Positions 37,276 through 47,243 of a stretch of 64,000 nt of DNA are shown piece after piece. The stretch covers positions 1,054,001 through 1,118,000 of the forward strand of contig JAPTYK010000001.1 of NCBI GenBank assembly GCA_026913215.1, given 5' to 3'. The stretch is from Streptomyces diastatochromogenes (GTDB lineage: Bacteria; Actinomycetota; Actinomycetes; Streptomycetales; Streptomycetaceae). Made by a program: the position numbers and the translations under genes. The first letter of the stretch is position 1. Each line of letters starts with the position of its first letter. The notes beneath the pieces are model-generated. The model was not told where the DNA came from and did not search any database. It worked only from the letters and a program-made list of their open reading frames with translations.

Positions 37276-38037
37276 TCAGTTGAGCGGTCCGCCGGCCACG
37301 TACATGACCTGGCCGGAGACGAAGCCGGCGTCGTCGCCCGTGAAGAAGGCGATCGCGTTGGCGACGTCCTCGGGACGGCCGACCCGCTGCACCGGGATCA
37401 TGGAGGCGGCGGCCGCCTGGAAGTCCTCGAAGCCCATGCCGACGCGCTCGGCGGTCTGCGCGGTCATCTCGGTGACGATGAAGCCCGGGGCGACGGCGTT
37501 GGCGGTGATGCCGAACTTGCCGAGCTCCTTGGCGAGGGTCTTGGTGAAGCCCTGCAGACCCGCCTTGACGGCCGAGTAGTTGGCCTGGCCCCGGTTGCCG
37601 AGCGCCGAGGAGGAGGAGAGGGAGACGATCCGGCCGAAGCCCGCGTCCACCATGTGCTTCTGGACGGCCTTGGCCATCAGGAAGGCGCCCTTGAGGTGGA
37701 CGTTCATGACGAGGTCCCAGTCGGACTCGGACATCTTGAAGAGCAGGTTGTCGCGGAGCACGCCCGCGTTGTTGACGAGGATCGTCGGCGCGCCGAGCTC
37801 GGCGGCGATCCGCGCGACGGCGGCCTCCACCTGGGCGCTGTCCGAGACGTCACAGCCGACCGCGAGGGCGGTGCCGCCCGCGGCGGTGATCTTCTCGACG
37901 GTGTCCTTGCAGGCCGCCTCGTCGAGGTCGAGTACGGCGACGGCGCGGCCCTCGGCCGCCAGGCGGAGCGCGGTGGCCGCGCCGATGCCCCGTGCGGCAC
38001 CCGTGACGACGGCTACGCGCTGCTCGGTGGTGGACAT
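37276..38037 (-). CDS. 3-oxoacyl-ACP reductase-like SDR (FabG family)
   Basis: Intact, 253 residues. Cofactor loop TGAARGIGAATALRL, NNAG as LVNNAGVLRDN, catalytic Ser in VSLSSSSALGN, and Y-x3-K as ANYSAVKAGL. FabG-type C-terminus IPVQRVGRPEDVANA, VMYVAGG. Start ATG 38037 has GAGGAGAACCAAGC upstream. First gene of the SDR pair. The region before it has the motif GCGACCGCTTAGTA, an AT-containing break in otherwise GC-rich DNA that may be the promoter. Such proteins reduce beta-ketoacyl thioesters, but many paralogues have other substrates. Confidence 0.9.
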   Translation of the reverse strand: MSTTEQRVAVVTGAARGIGAATALRLAAEGRAVAVLDLDEAACKDTVEKITAAGGTALAVGCDVSDSAQVEAAVARIAAELGAPTILVNNAGVLRDNLLFKMSESDWDLVMNVHLKGAFLMAKAVQKHMVDAGFGRIVSLSSSSALGNRGQANYSAVKAGLQGFTKTLAKELGKFGITANAVAPGFIVTEMTAQTAERVGMGFEDFQAAAASMIPVQRVGRPEDVANAIAFFTGDDAGFVSGQVMYVAGGPLN

Positions 38038-38206
38038 GCTTGGTTCTCCTCGCCCTTGGATCGTCCCTGGTCGCGGTCGGACCCGTGGCCGCTCCTGCGT
38101 CCCGCACATGAGCGACCGCTTAGTATCCGTCCGCAGGACGAGACGCTAAAGCCCCGGCACCCGGTGTCAACGGCCCACCGGGTGCACCAGGTCACTCCCC
38201 GGTCAC

Positions 38207-38589
38207 TCAGCGCACGAGCAGATCGAGCAGCCGTTCCACCTCGACCTCCGGGTCGGCGGTCAGACCCGTGTGGACGGGCCCCGGCTGCACGACCGTCGAG
38301 CGCGGCGCGATCAGCCAGCGGAAGCGCCGCCCCGCGTCGTCGCGGGCGGCCTGGCCCGCCGCCTCGCCGCCCAGGCAGACGCCCTCGACGGCGCGCAGCG
38401 CGGCCGCACGCCGGTCACGTCGGCGGCCGGGTCGAGCGCCGTCAGCTTGGCCTCGTCCAGATGCGTGCGGGCGGCCACGAAGGACCGGGCGCGGCAGTAG
38501 ACGACCACTCCCGCGTTGAAGCACTCGCCGCGCTCCACCCGCGGCACGACGCGCAGCAGCGCGTACTCGAAGACATCGCGGTCGGTCAC
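38207..38589 (-). CDS. DUF3037-family protein (frame break)
   Basis: About 127 residues. The opening VFEYALLRVVPRVERGECFN and AGVVVYCRARSFVAAR are the DUF3037 core. After a break near 38,415 the other frame gives GGEAAGQAARDDAGRRFRWL, IAPRSTVVQPGPVHTGL and VERLLDLLVR. The GTG start overlaps the stop of the HipA-type kinase gene (GTGA), so the two are translationally coupled. This pair is conserved in actinobacteria. Its role is unknown; partnership with the kinase is an inference from coupling. Confidence 0.82.
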
Positions 38590-39428
38590 GTCGTGCTGTC
38601 CTTCTCGGTGGTGTGCTTCCGGGGCGCGAGGCGCTCGGCGAGCCAGCCCGGGGCTGCTGCGGCCGGTTCTCGGTGCGGGGGCCGAGCGTGATCCGCTCAT
38701 GGATGGTGGCGGCGCGGGGCAGCAGGGCCGCGACGTACGCGGCGCGCACCTCGCCCGTGCCGTCGAAGCCGGGCTCGTCGACGAGCCACTCGTCGGGGAC
38801 GTCCGCGGCGACCTCCTCCAGGAGCTCGCGGGTGACGAGCGGGGCGAGTTCGGCGGCGCGGCGGCGACGTCCGGGGCGAAGGGGCGAGCGCGTGGTCGGA
38901 GGCGTCGTACGGCTTCGCGGCGGAGGCCTGGGCGCCCGGCCAGTTGTGGTGCCAGATCATGGTGGCGCCGTGGTCGATGAGCCACAGGTCGCCGTGCCAG
39001 ACGAGCATGTTCGGATTGCGCCAGGACCGGTCGACGTTGTTGATCACCGCGTCGAACCAGACGACCTTGCCGGCCTCCTTCGGGTCGACCTCGTAGGCGA
39101 GCGGGTCGAAGCCCAGCGAGCCGGGCAGGAAGTCCATGCCCAGGTTGAGCCCGCCGCTCGCCTTGAGCAGCTCCTGCACCTCCTGGTCGGGTTCGGAGAG
39201 CCCGATGACCGGGTCGAGCTGGATGGTGACGAGCTCCGGCACCCGCAGGCCGAGCCGGCGGGCGAGCTGCCCGCAGATGACCTCGGCGACCAGGGTCTTG
39301 CGGCCCTGACCGGCACCCGTGAATTTCATGACGTATGTCCCGTAGTCGTCGGCCTCGACGATTCCGGGGAGCGAGCCGCCCTCGCGCAGGGGCGTGACAT
39401 AGCGGGTCGCTGTCACCTCTGTAAGCAT
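38586..39428 (-). CDS. HipA-family serine/threonine kinase-like protein (frame breaks)
   Basis: About 280 residues, shorter than classical HipA toxins. Visible kinase elements are the N-terminal strand YVMKFTGAGQGRKTLVAEVI, the VDRSWRNPNMLV catalytic-loop-like segment with Asp/Asn, and the metal-binding-like DLWLIDHGATMIW. The C-terminal part (LVTRELLEEV, PDEWLVDEPG, YVAALLPRAATIHERI) is in a second frame after about 38,885, with a last break near 38,630 giving a tail ending EKDSTT. HipA kinases phosphorylate translation factors in toxin-antitoxin systems; this short solo form is different and no HipB is present. Confidence 0.8.
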
Positions 39429-39455
39429 TCGCCCAGGGTATCGGCGGGGTGACCC

Positions 39456-40266
39456 TCAGGGGCCGGGAGTCCGTCCGGGCCCCTCCCCGGCGGGAGGGTG
39501 TCCGCCGGCCGGTCCGCGCGGGCGGCGGACGCGGCCAGGACGCGGTCGAGGAGGGCGTCGAGGCCGTCCGTCAGCTCCTGGTAGCCGCCCTTCTCGGCCA
39601 GGGTGGGCGCGGTCTCGCGCAGCCGGGGAGCTCGCGGGCGGCATCAGGTGCAGGCCGAGGCGGAAGGCCGGATCGGGCTCGTCGGGGTTGTCGACCATGG
39701 CCCGCAGGTCGCTGAAGATGTAGCCGAGCACCCAGGCGGTGACCGCCCGGTAGGCCGTCACGACGCCCTGCGCGTCGAGCCCGGCGCGGTCGAGGAGGGC
39801 CAGCACCCGCTCGTGGGCCTGGAGCACCGCGAGGGGGCGCCGGGCCAGCGGGACGGCGAGCAGGCGCGTGGCGAGCAGCGGCACGACGTGCGGGTGGGCG
39901 AGGGAGATCCGGTAGAGGCGCAGGCGCCGCGGCGGAGTTCGGCGCGCCATTCGGGCAGGTCGGGCTCCTGGCCGAGGGGGTGGGCTCCTCGCGGGCGAGG
40001 TCCTCGTCCAGCTCGGTGTAGAGCTGTTCGACCAGTCCGTCGAGGAGGGCGTCCTTGCTGGGCGCGTAGCGGTACAGCGCCATCGCCTCGACGTCGAGCT
40101 CGGCGGCGACCCGCCGCATGCTCAGGGCCGACAGGCCCTCGTGGTCCACCACGTCGAGGGCCGCGGCGAGCACGCGTTCACGGCTCAGCCGGCGACGGCC
40201 CCGGCGGCGCTCCGTGGCGTGGCCGATGTCCACCTTCCTGCGGTCCGGCTGGGTGCTGCTGGCCAT
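39456..40266 (-). CDS. TetR-family repressor with TetR_C domain (frame breaks)
   Basis: About 230-270 residues depending on frame joining. Helix-turn-helix at ~25-70: RERVLAAALDVVDHEGLSAL, MRRVAAELDVEAMALYRYAP and SKDALLDGLVEQLYTELDED. The C-terminal ligand domain is read in other frames (LYRISLAHPHVVPLLATRLL, AVTAWVLGYIFSDLRAM). Breaks lie near 39,975, 39,630 and probably near 39,500, so the 3' end is unsure. It is divergent from the large glycan operon, and an intervening 15-bp palindrome makes it the likely regulator of that operon. Confidence 0.82.
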
Positions 40267-40325
40267 GGGGCGCCTCCGGGCTCGGCGTCGCGACGCGACT
40301 GCTCCCGACTATATCTGAATGCCAC

Positions 40326-40405
40326 TAAACGCTACGTTTACACCATAAGTAGACATTTATTGACAGTCATGACATACCGGCGCACTATGTATGTTTAAAA
40401 CGTAG
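40326..40405. promoter_or_regulatory. AT-rich divergent control region with TetR-type operator
   Basis: TAAACGCTACGTTTA (40326-40340) is a 15-bp perfect palindrome around CTA. Its half CTACGTTT recurs inverted as AAACGTAG at 40398-40405. Between them lie AT-rich promoter-like elements including TTGACA (40360-40365). The region separates the TetR gene from the glycan operon and is markedly less GC-rich than its surroundings. Confidence 0.7.
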
Positions 40406-40453
40406 ACGTACGGCGACAGCCCTCCCGCACGGTCGCCGCTGGAGGCCGACGAC

Positions 40454-43044
40454 ATGGACGGCAACCGCATCCCCCGCACCGAGTGCTCCGAGCTGAACGA
40501 CCCGCTTCCGCGCGTTCGGCCCCGTCTGACCCTCGTCGTCCCGACGCGCAACGAGCGGGAATCCGTCCCGCTGCTGCTACGCGCCCTGGAACCGGCCTTC
40601 GACGGACTGCCCGCCGAGATCCTGTTCGTCGACGACAGCGACGACGACACACCGGCGACGGCCGCGCGACACGCCCCGGACTGCCGGCTGCCGGTCCACA
40701 TGCTCCACCGGGAGAAGGGGGCCCGCGAGGGCGGCCTGGCGGGTGCCGTCCTCGCGGGCGCGCGCCACGCCCGGGGCGAATGGGCCCTGGTCATGGACGC
40801 CGACCTCCAGCACCCGCCGGAGGCCGCCGCCGCGCTGGGCCGTACGGCTCTGGGACACGGCGTCGACATCGTCGTCGGCACCCGCTACGCCGGGTCGGGA
40901 TCGACCGGCGACGGGCTCGACGGCCCCGCCCGCCGGCTCGTCTCCCTCGGCAGCACGCTGCTCGCCAAGGCGGTCTTCCCCCGCCGGCTCGCCGGCGTCA
41001 GCGACCCGATGAGCGGGCTCTTCGCCTTCCGCGTCGCCGCGACCGACCTGGACCGGCTCAGCCCCCTCGGCTTCAAGGTGCTCCTCGAACTGCTCGTCAG
41101 ACACCCGGGCGCCCGCGTCGCCGAGGTCTCCTACCGCTTCGCGCCCCGCGCGGCCGGCACCTCAAGGCCTCGCTCCGCGAGGCTGCGGTTCCTGCGGCAC
41201 CTGGCCCGGCTGCGGCGGCCCGCCCCGGCACGGCCCCGGCGGCACGGGCCGCCACGCGGCACCCGGCCGCCCCGGCCTCGGCACCACCGCGCGGTTCCTG
41301 GCCTTCGGGCTCGTCGGCCTCAGCGGCATCGCCGTCAACACCGCCGCCCTGTGGTTCTTCCACTCCACCGTGGGACTCCACCAGCTCCTCGGCGCCACAC
41401 TCGCCACCCAGGTGTCCTCCCTGTGGAACTGGGCCCTCCTGGAGACGCTGGTCTACCGCGGCGGCCAGGGCGGCAGCAGACGCGCGGCCCTGGCCCGCGG
41501 CGCCGCCTTCCTCGCCCTGAACAACCTCCTGCTGCTCGGCCGCCTGCCCCTCCTGGAGCTGTTCGTCCTCGCCGGGGTCGGGCTGCTCACCGCCAACGTC
41601 CTCAGCCTCGTCGTGCTCTTCGTGGTCCGGTTCCTCTTCAGCGACCTGCTGATCTACCGCCGCCGCCACGAGGAGGGAGCCCGCCGCGACCCGGTGCGCG
41701 TCCTCGTCGCCCCGGGCGCCCCGTCCCCGGCTCCGCGCCCCCTCCCCGCCGCCGCGTCCGCCACGGCGCACCCCAAGCGCCCCCGGTACCTGACCTACCG
41801 CTACGACATCGCCGGCACCGTCACCATCGGCTCCCAGATCCGCCTGCCCGAGCTGGAGTTCTTCCGCGCCCAGTGGGTGCCGCCCGGCGCCTGCGACATC
41901 ACCGTCCGCGTCGGCGACGTGGGCCGCCGGCTCCCCCGCCACCGCGCGGTGATGACCGAGATCCCCGGCCTCGGCGCACCGCGGCCCACCACCGTGCAGT
42001 ACGAGGAGCAGCTCGGCCGGCTCGGCGCCAACTTCCGGGTCGACATCGGCGACCCCATCGACGTCCTCGTCAGCCCGCTCCTCGCCCGCTCCCCGCACGT
42101 CGTCTACACCAACGTCCTGGAGGCGCTGCTGCGCTTCGTGCTCGTCTCCCGCGACCGGATGCTCCTGCACTCCGCGTGCGTCGAACTGGGCGGCACGGGC
42201 GTGATGCTCTCCGCGCTCACCGACACCGGCAAGACGTCCACCGTCCTGCGGCTACTCAGCGAACACGACGGGCGGTTCCTCTCCGACGACATGACCGTCG
42301 TCGACGCCGGCGGCAACGCCCTCTGCTTCCCCAAGCCGCTCACCATCAGCGCGCACACCCTGCACGCCGTGCGCTCCGACGACCTGACCCCCCACGAATG
42401 GCACCGGCTGCAGCGGCAGAGCCGCCTGCACTCCAAGGAGGGCCGCTCCTTCGCCTTCACCCTCGCCCGCCACAACCTGCCCATCATGGGCATCAACGCG
42501 GTCACCCAGATCCTGGTGCCCCCGCCGAAGTACGCCGTCGACCGGCTCGTGGACTGCCGGCTGAGCAGCGCGGTCAAGGTGACCGAACTGTTCGTCATCG
42601 AGCGCGGCGAGCCCCGCCTGGGCGACCTCGGCCACGAGGAGACCGTCGACCGGCTACTCGTCAACACCGAGGACGCCTACGGCTTCCCGCCGTTCCGGTA
42701 CTTCGCCCCCGCCATCACCGTCGACGGACTCGACCACGCCCAGCTGCGCGGCCGCGAGCGGGAGGTCCTGTCCGGCTTCCTCTCCGGTGTCCGCACCCGT
42801 GTCCTGGCCTCCGACCGCTTCGGCTGGGCCGACGAGATACCGCGGCTCCTCGCCGCGGACCGGCCCGCGGTCAACGGCCACCCGGTTCCCCGGCCGACGG
42901 ACACCCGTGGCCGCACTGGGCGCCGGAGACGACGGAGGCGCACCGCCCCCGCCCGTGCGCGCCGGGCTCCTGCCCCTCCACCACGCCGTCCCGGCCGACT
43001 CCGGCGCCTCCCGCCCGGAGGACCCCGGCGGGAGGACGCCATGA
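40454..43044 (+). CDS. Fusion: GT2 polyprenyl-phosphate glycosyltransferase + GtrA membrane domain + HprK-like kinase domain
   Basis: About 860 residues if one protein. Residues ~25-240 are a dolichol-phosphate-mannose-synthase-type GT2 domain: LTLVVPTRNERESVPLLL, ILFVDDSDDD, and the metal site ALVMDADLQHPPEAA. Residues ~270-410 are a four-helix GtrA domain (FLAFGLVGLSGIAVNTAALW). After a Pro/Ala linker, residues ~440-820 are an HprK-like kinase: MLLHSACVELGGTGVML, P-loop SALTDTGKTST, and FLSDDMTVVDAGGN. One frame break is needed at 41,220-41,280 and one at the end (about 42,910). The stop overlaps the next start (ATGA). The linker has no stop in this frame, but a hidden gene boundary there cannot be excluded. 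Confidence 0.78.
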
Positions 43045-44687
43045 GCCGCCCGCGTACTCCGGAGCGGACACGACGGCCGCCCCGGCACGGGAGTCGGCTC
43101 CACAAGCCCCCGGGGACGGCCGGAGCCACCGGCGCCCGCCCCGTCGGCCGCCCGCGCCGCCGCCCCACCGCCGCCTGGGTCCTGCGCGGTGCCCTGCCGC
43201 TCACCGCCGTGCTGGCCCTGGCCGCCTTCCTGCGGTTCTGGCAGCTCACCTCCATCGGCCTCAACAGCGACGAGGCCGTCTACACCGGCACCGCCGCCTC
43301 CCTGGCCGGCGACCCCACCATGCAGACGGTGTTCCCCGTCTTCCGCGCCCACCCCGTGCTGTTCGCGAGCGTCCTGTCGCTCTTCCTGCGCGGCGGAGCC
43401 GACGAGTTCACCGCCCGCGCGGTCGCGGCCGTCATCGGCGTCCTGACCGTCGCCGTCACGTACCTGCTGGCCCGGAGCCTCTACGGCCGCGCGGCGGGGC
43501 TCGCCGCCGCGCTGCTGCTCGCCGTCATGCCGTACCACGTGGTGGTGACCCGGCAGGTGCTGCTCGACGGGCTGATGACGCTGTGCGCCACGGTCGCGCT
43601 CTACTGCGTCGTGCGGTACGTGCGGGCCGACCGCGACGGACTGTCCTGGCTGCTCGGCGCCGCGGGGGCGCTGGGCGCCGCGACGCTCTCCAAGGAGACG
43701 GCGCTCGTCCTCGTCTGCGGTCTGTACGTCTTCTTCGTCCTCAGCCGCTCGGCGCGGATGCGGTGGCGGCACGCCGTTCTCGCCACCGGCGTCCTCGCCC
43801 TCGTCTTCGCCGCGTTCCCGCTCGCGATATGGCTCGCGGGCCGCGGCTCCACCGGGCAGAACTACCTGCAGTGGCAGCTGTTCCGGCGCGCCAACCATCC
43901 GATGGGGTTCTACGCCACGACGGTGCCGCAGGTCCTCGGCTGGGCCGTGCTCGCGGCCGCCGTGACCGGACTGGTGTGGCTGCGGCGGCGCAACGGCTGG
44001 CGCGAGGGCCTGCTGCTGTGCTGGATCGCCGCGCCCGTGCTGTTCTTCACCCTGTGGCCCGTCAAGGGCTTCCCTATCTGCTGCCGGTCGCGCCGCCGGT
44101 CGCCGTGCTCGCCGGCCGCACCCTGGGCGCCGTCGCCGGGCTGCGGATGCGCACCGGCGGCTGCGGATCCCGGCCCGGCGGCTGTCCGCCGCCTGCGCCG
44201 TCCTCGTCACGCTCGCCGTCGCGCTGTCCCTCGCCCTCCCGTCCGCCGCCCGGATCACCGCCGCTCCGAAGGGCTCGTTCCTGGCCGGTTCCGGCGGCCT
44301 GCCGGGCGGCCGCGAGGCGGGCCAGTGGTGCGCGCGCACGTGCCCGGCGGGCACGGCTGCTCGCCGCCGGACCCTCGGTCGCCAACGTGCTCCAGTTCTA
44401 CGGGGCAAACCGGTCTCGGCGCTGTCGGTGAGCGTCAACCGGCTCTACCGCAACCCCTCGTACACCCGGTGCCCAACCCCGACCGCTCGCTGCGCGACGG
44501 CGAGTTCCAGTACCTCGTCTGGGACTCCTACACCGCCCACCGCGCCCCTTCTACGGCGCGAAGATCAGAAGCTGGTCGACAAGTACCACGGCGCGACCGT
44601 CTACACCTCCGCCGTGCGGGTCCCCGCGTCCGCCACCGACCCGACGCCCGTCCGGTCATCGTCATCTACCAGGTGCGTGCCTCATGA
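43041..44687 (+). CDS. GT39/ArnT-type membrane glycosyltransferase (frame breaks near 3' end)
   Basis: About 548 residues. It is a polytopic GT-C enzyme that takes a sugar from a polyprenyl-phosphate donor. First helix LPLTAVLALAAFLRFWQL, then the acidic external loop IGLNSDEAVYTGTAASL containing the catalytic Asp-Glu pair. Further helices and PYHVVVTRQVLLDGLMTL, SKETALVLVCGLYVFF follow. Breaks near 44,070, 44,150, 44,300-44,400, 44,470, 44,550 and 44,655 scramble the end, which recovers PYLLPVAPPVAVLAGRTLG, FQYLVWDSYTAHRAPFYG and VIVIYQVRAS. It overlaps both neighbours by ATGA. The gene before it makes and flips the probable donor. Confidence 0.82.
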   Translation: MSRPRTPERTRRPPRHGSRLHKPPGTAGATGARPVGRPRRRPTAAWVLRGALPLTAVLALAAFLRFWQLTSIGLNSDEAVYTGTAASLAGDPTMQTVFPVFRAHPVLFASVLSLFLRGGADEFTARAVAAVIGVLTVAVTYLLARSLYGRAAGLAAALLLAVMPYHVVVTRQVLLDGLMTLCATVALYCVVRYVRADRDGLSWLLGAAGALGAATLSKETALVLVCGLYVFFVLSRSARMRWRHAVLATGVLALVFAAFPLAIWLAGRGSTGQNYLQWQLFRRANHPMGFYATTVPQVLGWAVLAAAVTGLVWLRRRNGWREGLLLCWIAAPVLFFTLWPVKGFPICCRSRRRSPCSPAAPWAPSPGCGCAPAAADPGPAAVRRLRRPRHARRRAVPRPPVRRPDHRRSEGLVPGRFRRPAGRPRGGPVVRAHVPGGHGCSPPDPRSPTCSSSTGQTGLGAVGERQPALPQPLVHPVPNPDRSLRDGEFQYLVWDSYTAHRAPSTARRSEAGRQVPRRDRLHLRRAGPRVRHRPDARPVIVIYQVRAS

Positions 44688-46045
44688 AGCCGCTGACCGT
44701 CCGTCTGCTGACAGCGCTGGCCGGCGCGGCGCTGCTCCTCGGCCCCGCCTCGGCCACGGCCTCCGCCGGCACCGGACCCGACCCGGGCGGCGGTCCCGCC
44801 GCCGCGCACCGCGCGGCCACCCCGTGCGGCACTTCATCTACGTGATGCAGGGCCCCGGACCTTCGACAACTACTTCGGCACGTACCCGGGGCCGACGGCG
44901 TCCCCGCCGGCGCCTGCCAGCCGCGCACCGCCGGCGGCCCGCCTCCGACTGCGTGCGGCCCTACGCCCTGCACGCCAAGGCCCCGCCCCGCTCTCCCCGA
45001 GCCGGAGCATCATCGCCCAGCAGATCAACGGCGGGCGCATGGACGGCTTCGTGTCCGCGTACACCCGGCAGGGCCGGGACGGCACGACCGTCATGGGCCA
45101 CTACGACGCCCGGGACCTGCCGTTCGACTGGGCCGCCGCCCACCGGTACGTGCTCTTCGACGAGTTCTTCTCCGCCGTCCCCTACGGCACCGCCACCGAA
45201 CGCTCCTACTGGGTCTCGGGGGCCGCCCCGACGGCGGCGGGCGACCGCCCCACCATCTTCGACCGGCTCCAGCGGGCGGGGGTCAGCTGGAAGTTCTACG
45301 TCGAGAACTACCGGCCCGCCGAGAACTACCGGACCCCCGGCGCCACCCAGCCGGTGCGCGCCCCGCTGCTCGGCCTCGCCCGCTTCGTCGACGACCCCGC
45401 CCTCGCCTCCCACATCGTGGACCTGGACCAGTACTACCGCGACCTCGACGCCGGCACCCTGCCGTCGGTGGCCTACGTCGCCAGCTCCGGCTCCTCCGAG
45501 CGCTCCGCGCGGGCCATCCCGCCCGGCCAGAAGCTCATCCGCTCGCTGGCCACGCAGCTGGCCCTCAGCCCGTACTGGGACAGCTCGGCCCTGCTGTGGA
45601 GCCACGACGGCTCCGGCGGCTGGTACGACCACGTGGCCCCGCCGCCCGCCGCCGACGGTCCGCGCGGCCTGCGCGTACCGGCCGTCCTGATCAGCGCCTA
45701 CGCGCCCGCCGGGCACGTCGACCACCGGGTGCTCGACTCCTCCTCGGCGCTGCGGTTCATCGAGGACAACTGGAACCTGGCACCGCTCGGCGGCCGGGAC
45801 ACCACCTCCGCCAGCCTCGCCGCCGCCCTCGACTTCTCCGCCGCCCCCCGGCCCCCCGAAGTGCTCGCCGCCCCCACCGAACGGCCCGCCGTACGGCCGG
45901 TCGACCCGGCGCTCGTGTACGGGATCTACGGCGGGATGCTCGGCGGAGCCGCGCTGCTCGTCACCGGCACCGCCCTGTACACCGCCCGCAGGCGCTCCGC
46001 GGGCCCCTCGGAGCCGTCCCCGTGCCGGAAGGGAGCCGGCCGTGA
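44684..46045 (+). CDS. Secreted phosphoesterase (PF04185-type, phospholipase C/acid phosphatase family) with C-terminal membrane anchor
   Basis: About 453 residues. Signal peptide LLTALAGAALLLGPASATAS. The family start reads HFIYVMQGPG then FDNYFGTYPG and ADGVPAG, across breaks near 44,820-44,960. Later motifs are MDGFVSAYTRQGRDGTTVMG, DEFFSAVPYGTATERSYWVS (candidate nucleophile region), SALLWSHDGSGGWYDHVAPP and APAGHVDHRVLDSSSALRFI. A C-terminal helix (YGIYGGMLGGAALLVTGTAL) should anchor it outside the cell. The last break (about 46,010) gives the tail AVPVPEGSRP. The usual Glu-Asn pair of the QENxSFD motif is GP here. It is coupled to its neighbours by overlaps. Confidence 0.82.
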
Positions 46046-47243
46046 ACCGCCGTGCCGCCCACCGTCTCCCGGTCGCCCTCCTCGCCCTGCTCGCGGCCCT
46101 GCTGCTGGCCCTGGCCGGACCGGCCGCCCACGGCCGGTCCCTCGCCGCCACCCCCGCCCGCACCACCACGCCCCGCCCGTCACCGTCCACGTCCGCACGG
46201 TCCCGGCGGTGCCCGGGGTCCGGCTGGTCTTCGCCGGCGCCTCCCTCGTCACGGGCGCCGACGGCACCGCCTCGTACACCGGCGGCCGCACCGCCGACCG
46301 CGCGTCGCTCCAGCTGCTCGACACCTCGGTCAGCACCCCGGACGCCCGCTACCGCTTCACCCGCTGGGCCGGACAGCGCGACCCGGACCAGGCGTTCCGG
46401 ACCCGCATCGACGGGCTGCCGCTGCGCGCCGACTACACCGTCACGGCCGGGTTCACCGTGCAGTACCCGGTGACCGCGTCCTTCACCGACCAGCACGGCA
46501 CGCCCCTGGACCCGTCCCTGATCTCCTCGGTGCGGGTCAAGGGCTCCGACAACCGCACCACCGGCCTGTCGGTGTCCGGCACCACCTGGCTGGACGGCAT
46601 CGTGCCCGTCTTCCGCGACAGCCGGCTGCTGCCCGTCCCGGTCGCCTACACCCTGCGGAGCCTCGTCTACGACGGCGTCGAGGTCGCCGACGCCGGACAG
46701 CAGGGCTTCCAGCCCCGTACGGACCGGCACCTGACCTTCACCGGCGCCTTCCACGACCTGACCGTCACCGCCCACGACGCGCTGTTCGGCTCCGCCACCG
46801 GCGACCGGGCCACCGTCACCGGCCCGAACGGGCGGGCCACGACGGTGACGCTCGGACCGGACCACACCGCCGTCCTGACCCATCTGCCGCGCGGCCTGTA
46901 CACCGTCGACGTCAAGGCCCCGGGCGGCCTCACCGGCCCGCACGACGTACGGCTGTCCCAGGCGGTCACCGCCGACGTGACCGTGGTCAGCCGGGCCGAC
47001 CTGCTCCTCCTCGTCGGTGCCGGCCTGCTGGTCGTCGTGGTGCCGGTCGCGATCCGGCTGGGGCTCCGGCGGCGGGCCCGCCGCACCGCCGCGGCCCGCC
47101 GCCCGGAAGCGGGGCGCGCCGGGAGTCCCCGGAGCCGCCTGAGCCCGTGCCGCCGGAAGAGGCCGTACCACCGGGCCGGTCCGAGCGGCCGGGAGAGCGG
47201 GGAGGCGTCCCGTGCCTCCCGGCCCGGGGCGGCGGCCCCATGA
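46042..47243 (+). CDS. Surface protein with signal peptide and C-terminal membrane helix (beta-rich, unknown)
   Basis: About 400 residues, no family recognised. The signal peptide is LPVALLALLAALLLALAGPA. After a break near 46,185 the ectodomain reads VTVHVRTVPAVPGVRLVFAG, with repeated beta-sandwich-like stretches (ASYTGGRTADRASLQLLDTS; YTVTAGFTVQYPVTASF; DRATVTGPNGRATTVTL). Near residue 330 is a membrane helix (ADLLLLVGAGLLVVVVPVAI) with a basic cytoplasmic tail. The architecture suggests a cell-surface acceptor or scaffold, possibly the thing that is glycosylated. GTG 46042 overlaps the previous stop. The tail after 47,110 is of uncertain frame. Confidence 0.72.

Noticed and set aside
41680..41790. 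Separate start codon for the HprK-like domain.
   Set aside because: GTG codons and a GAGGAGGGA exist in the linker, but the frame is continuous with the GtrA domain. I kept one CDS and noted the alternative.
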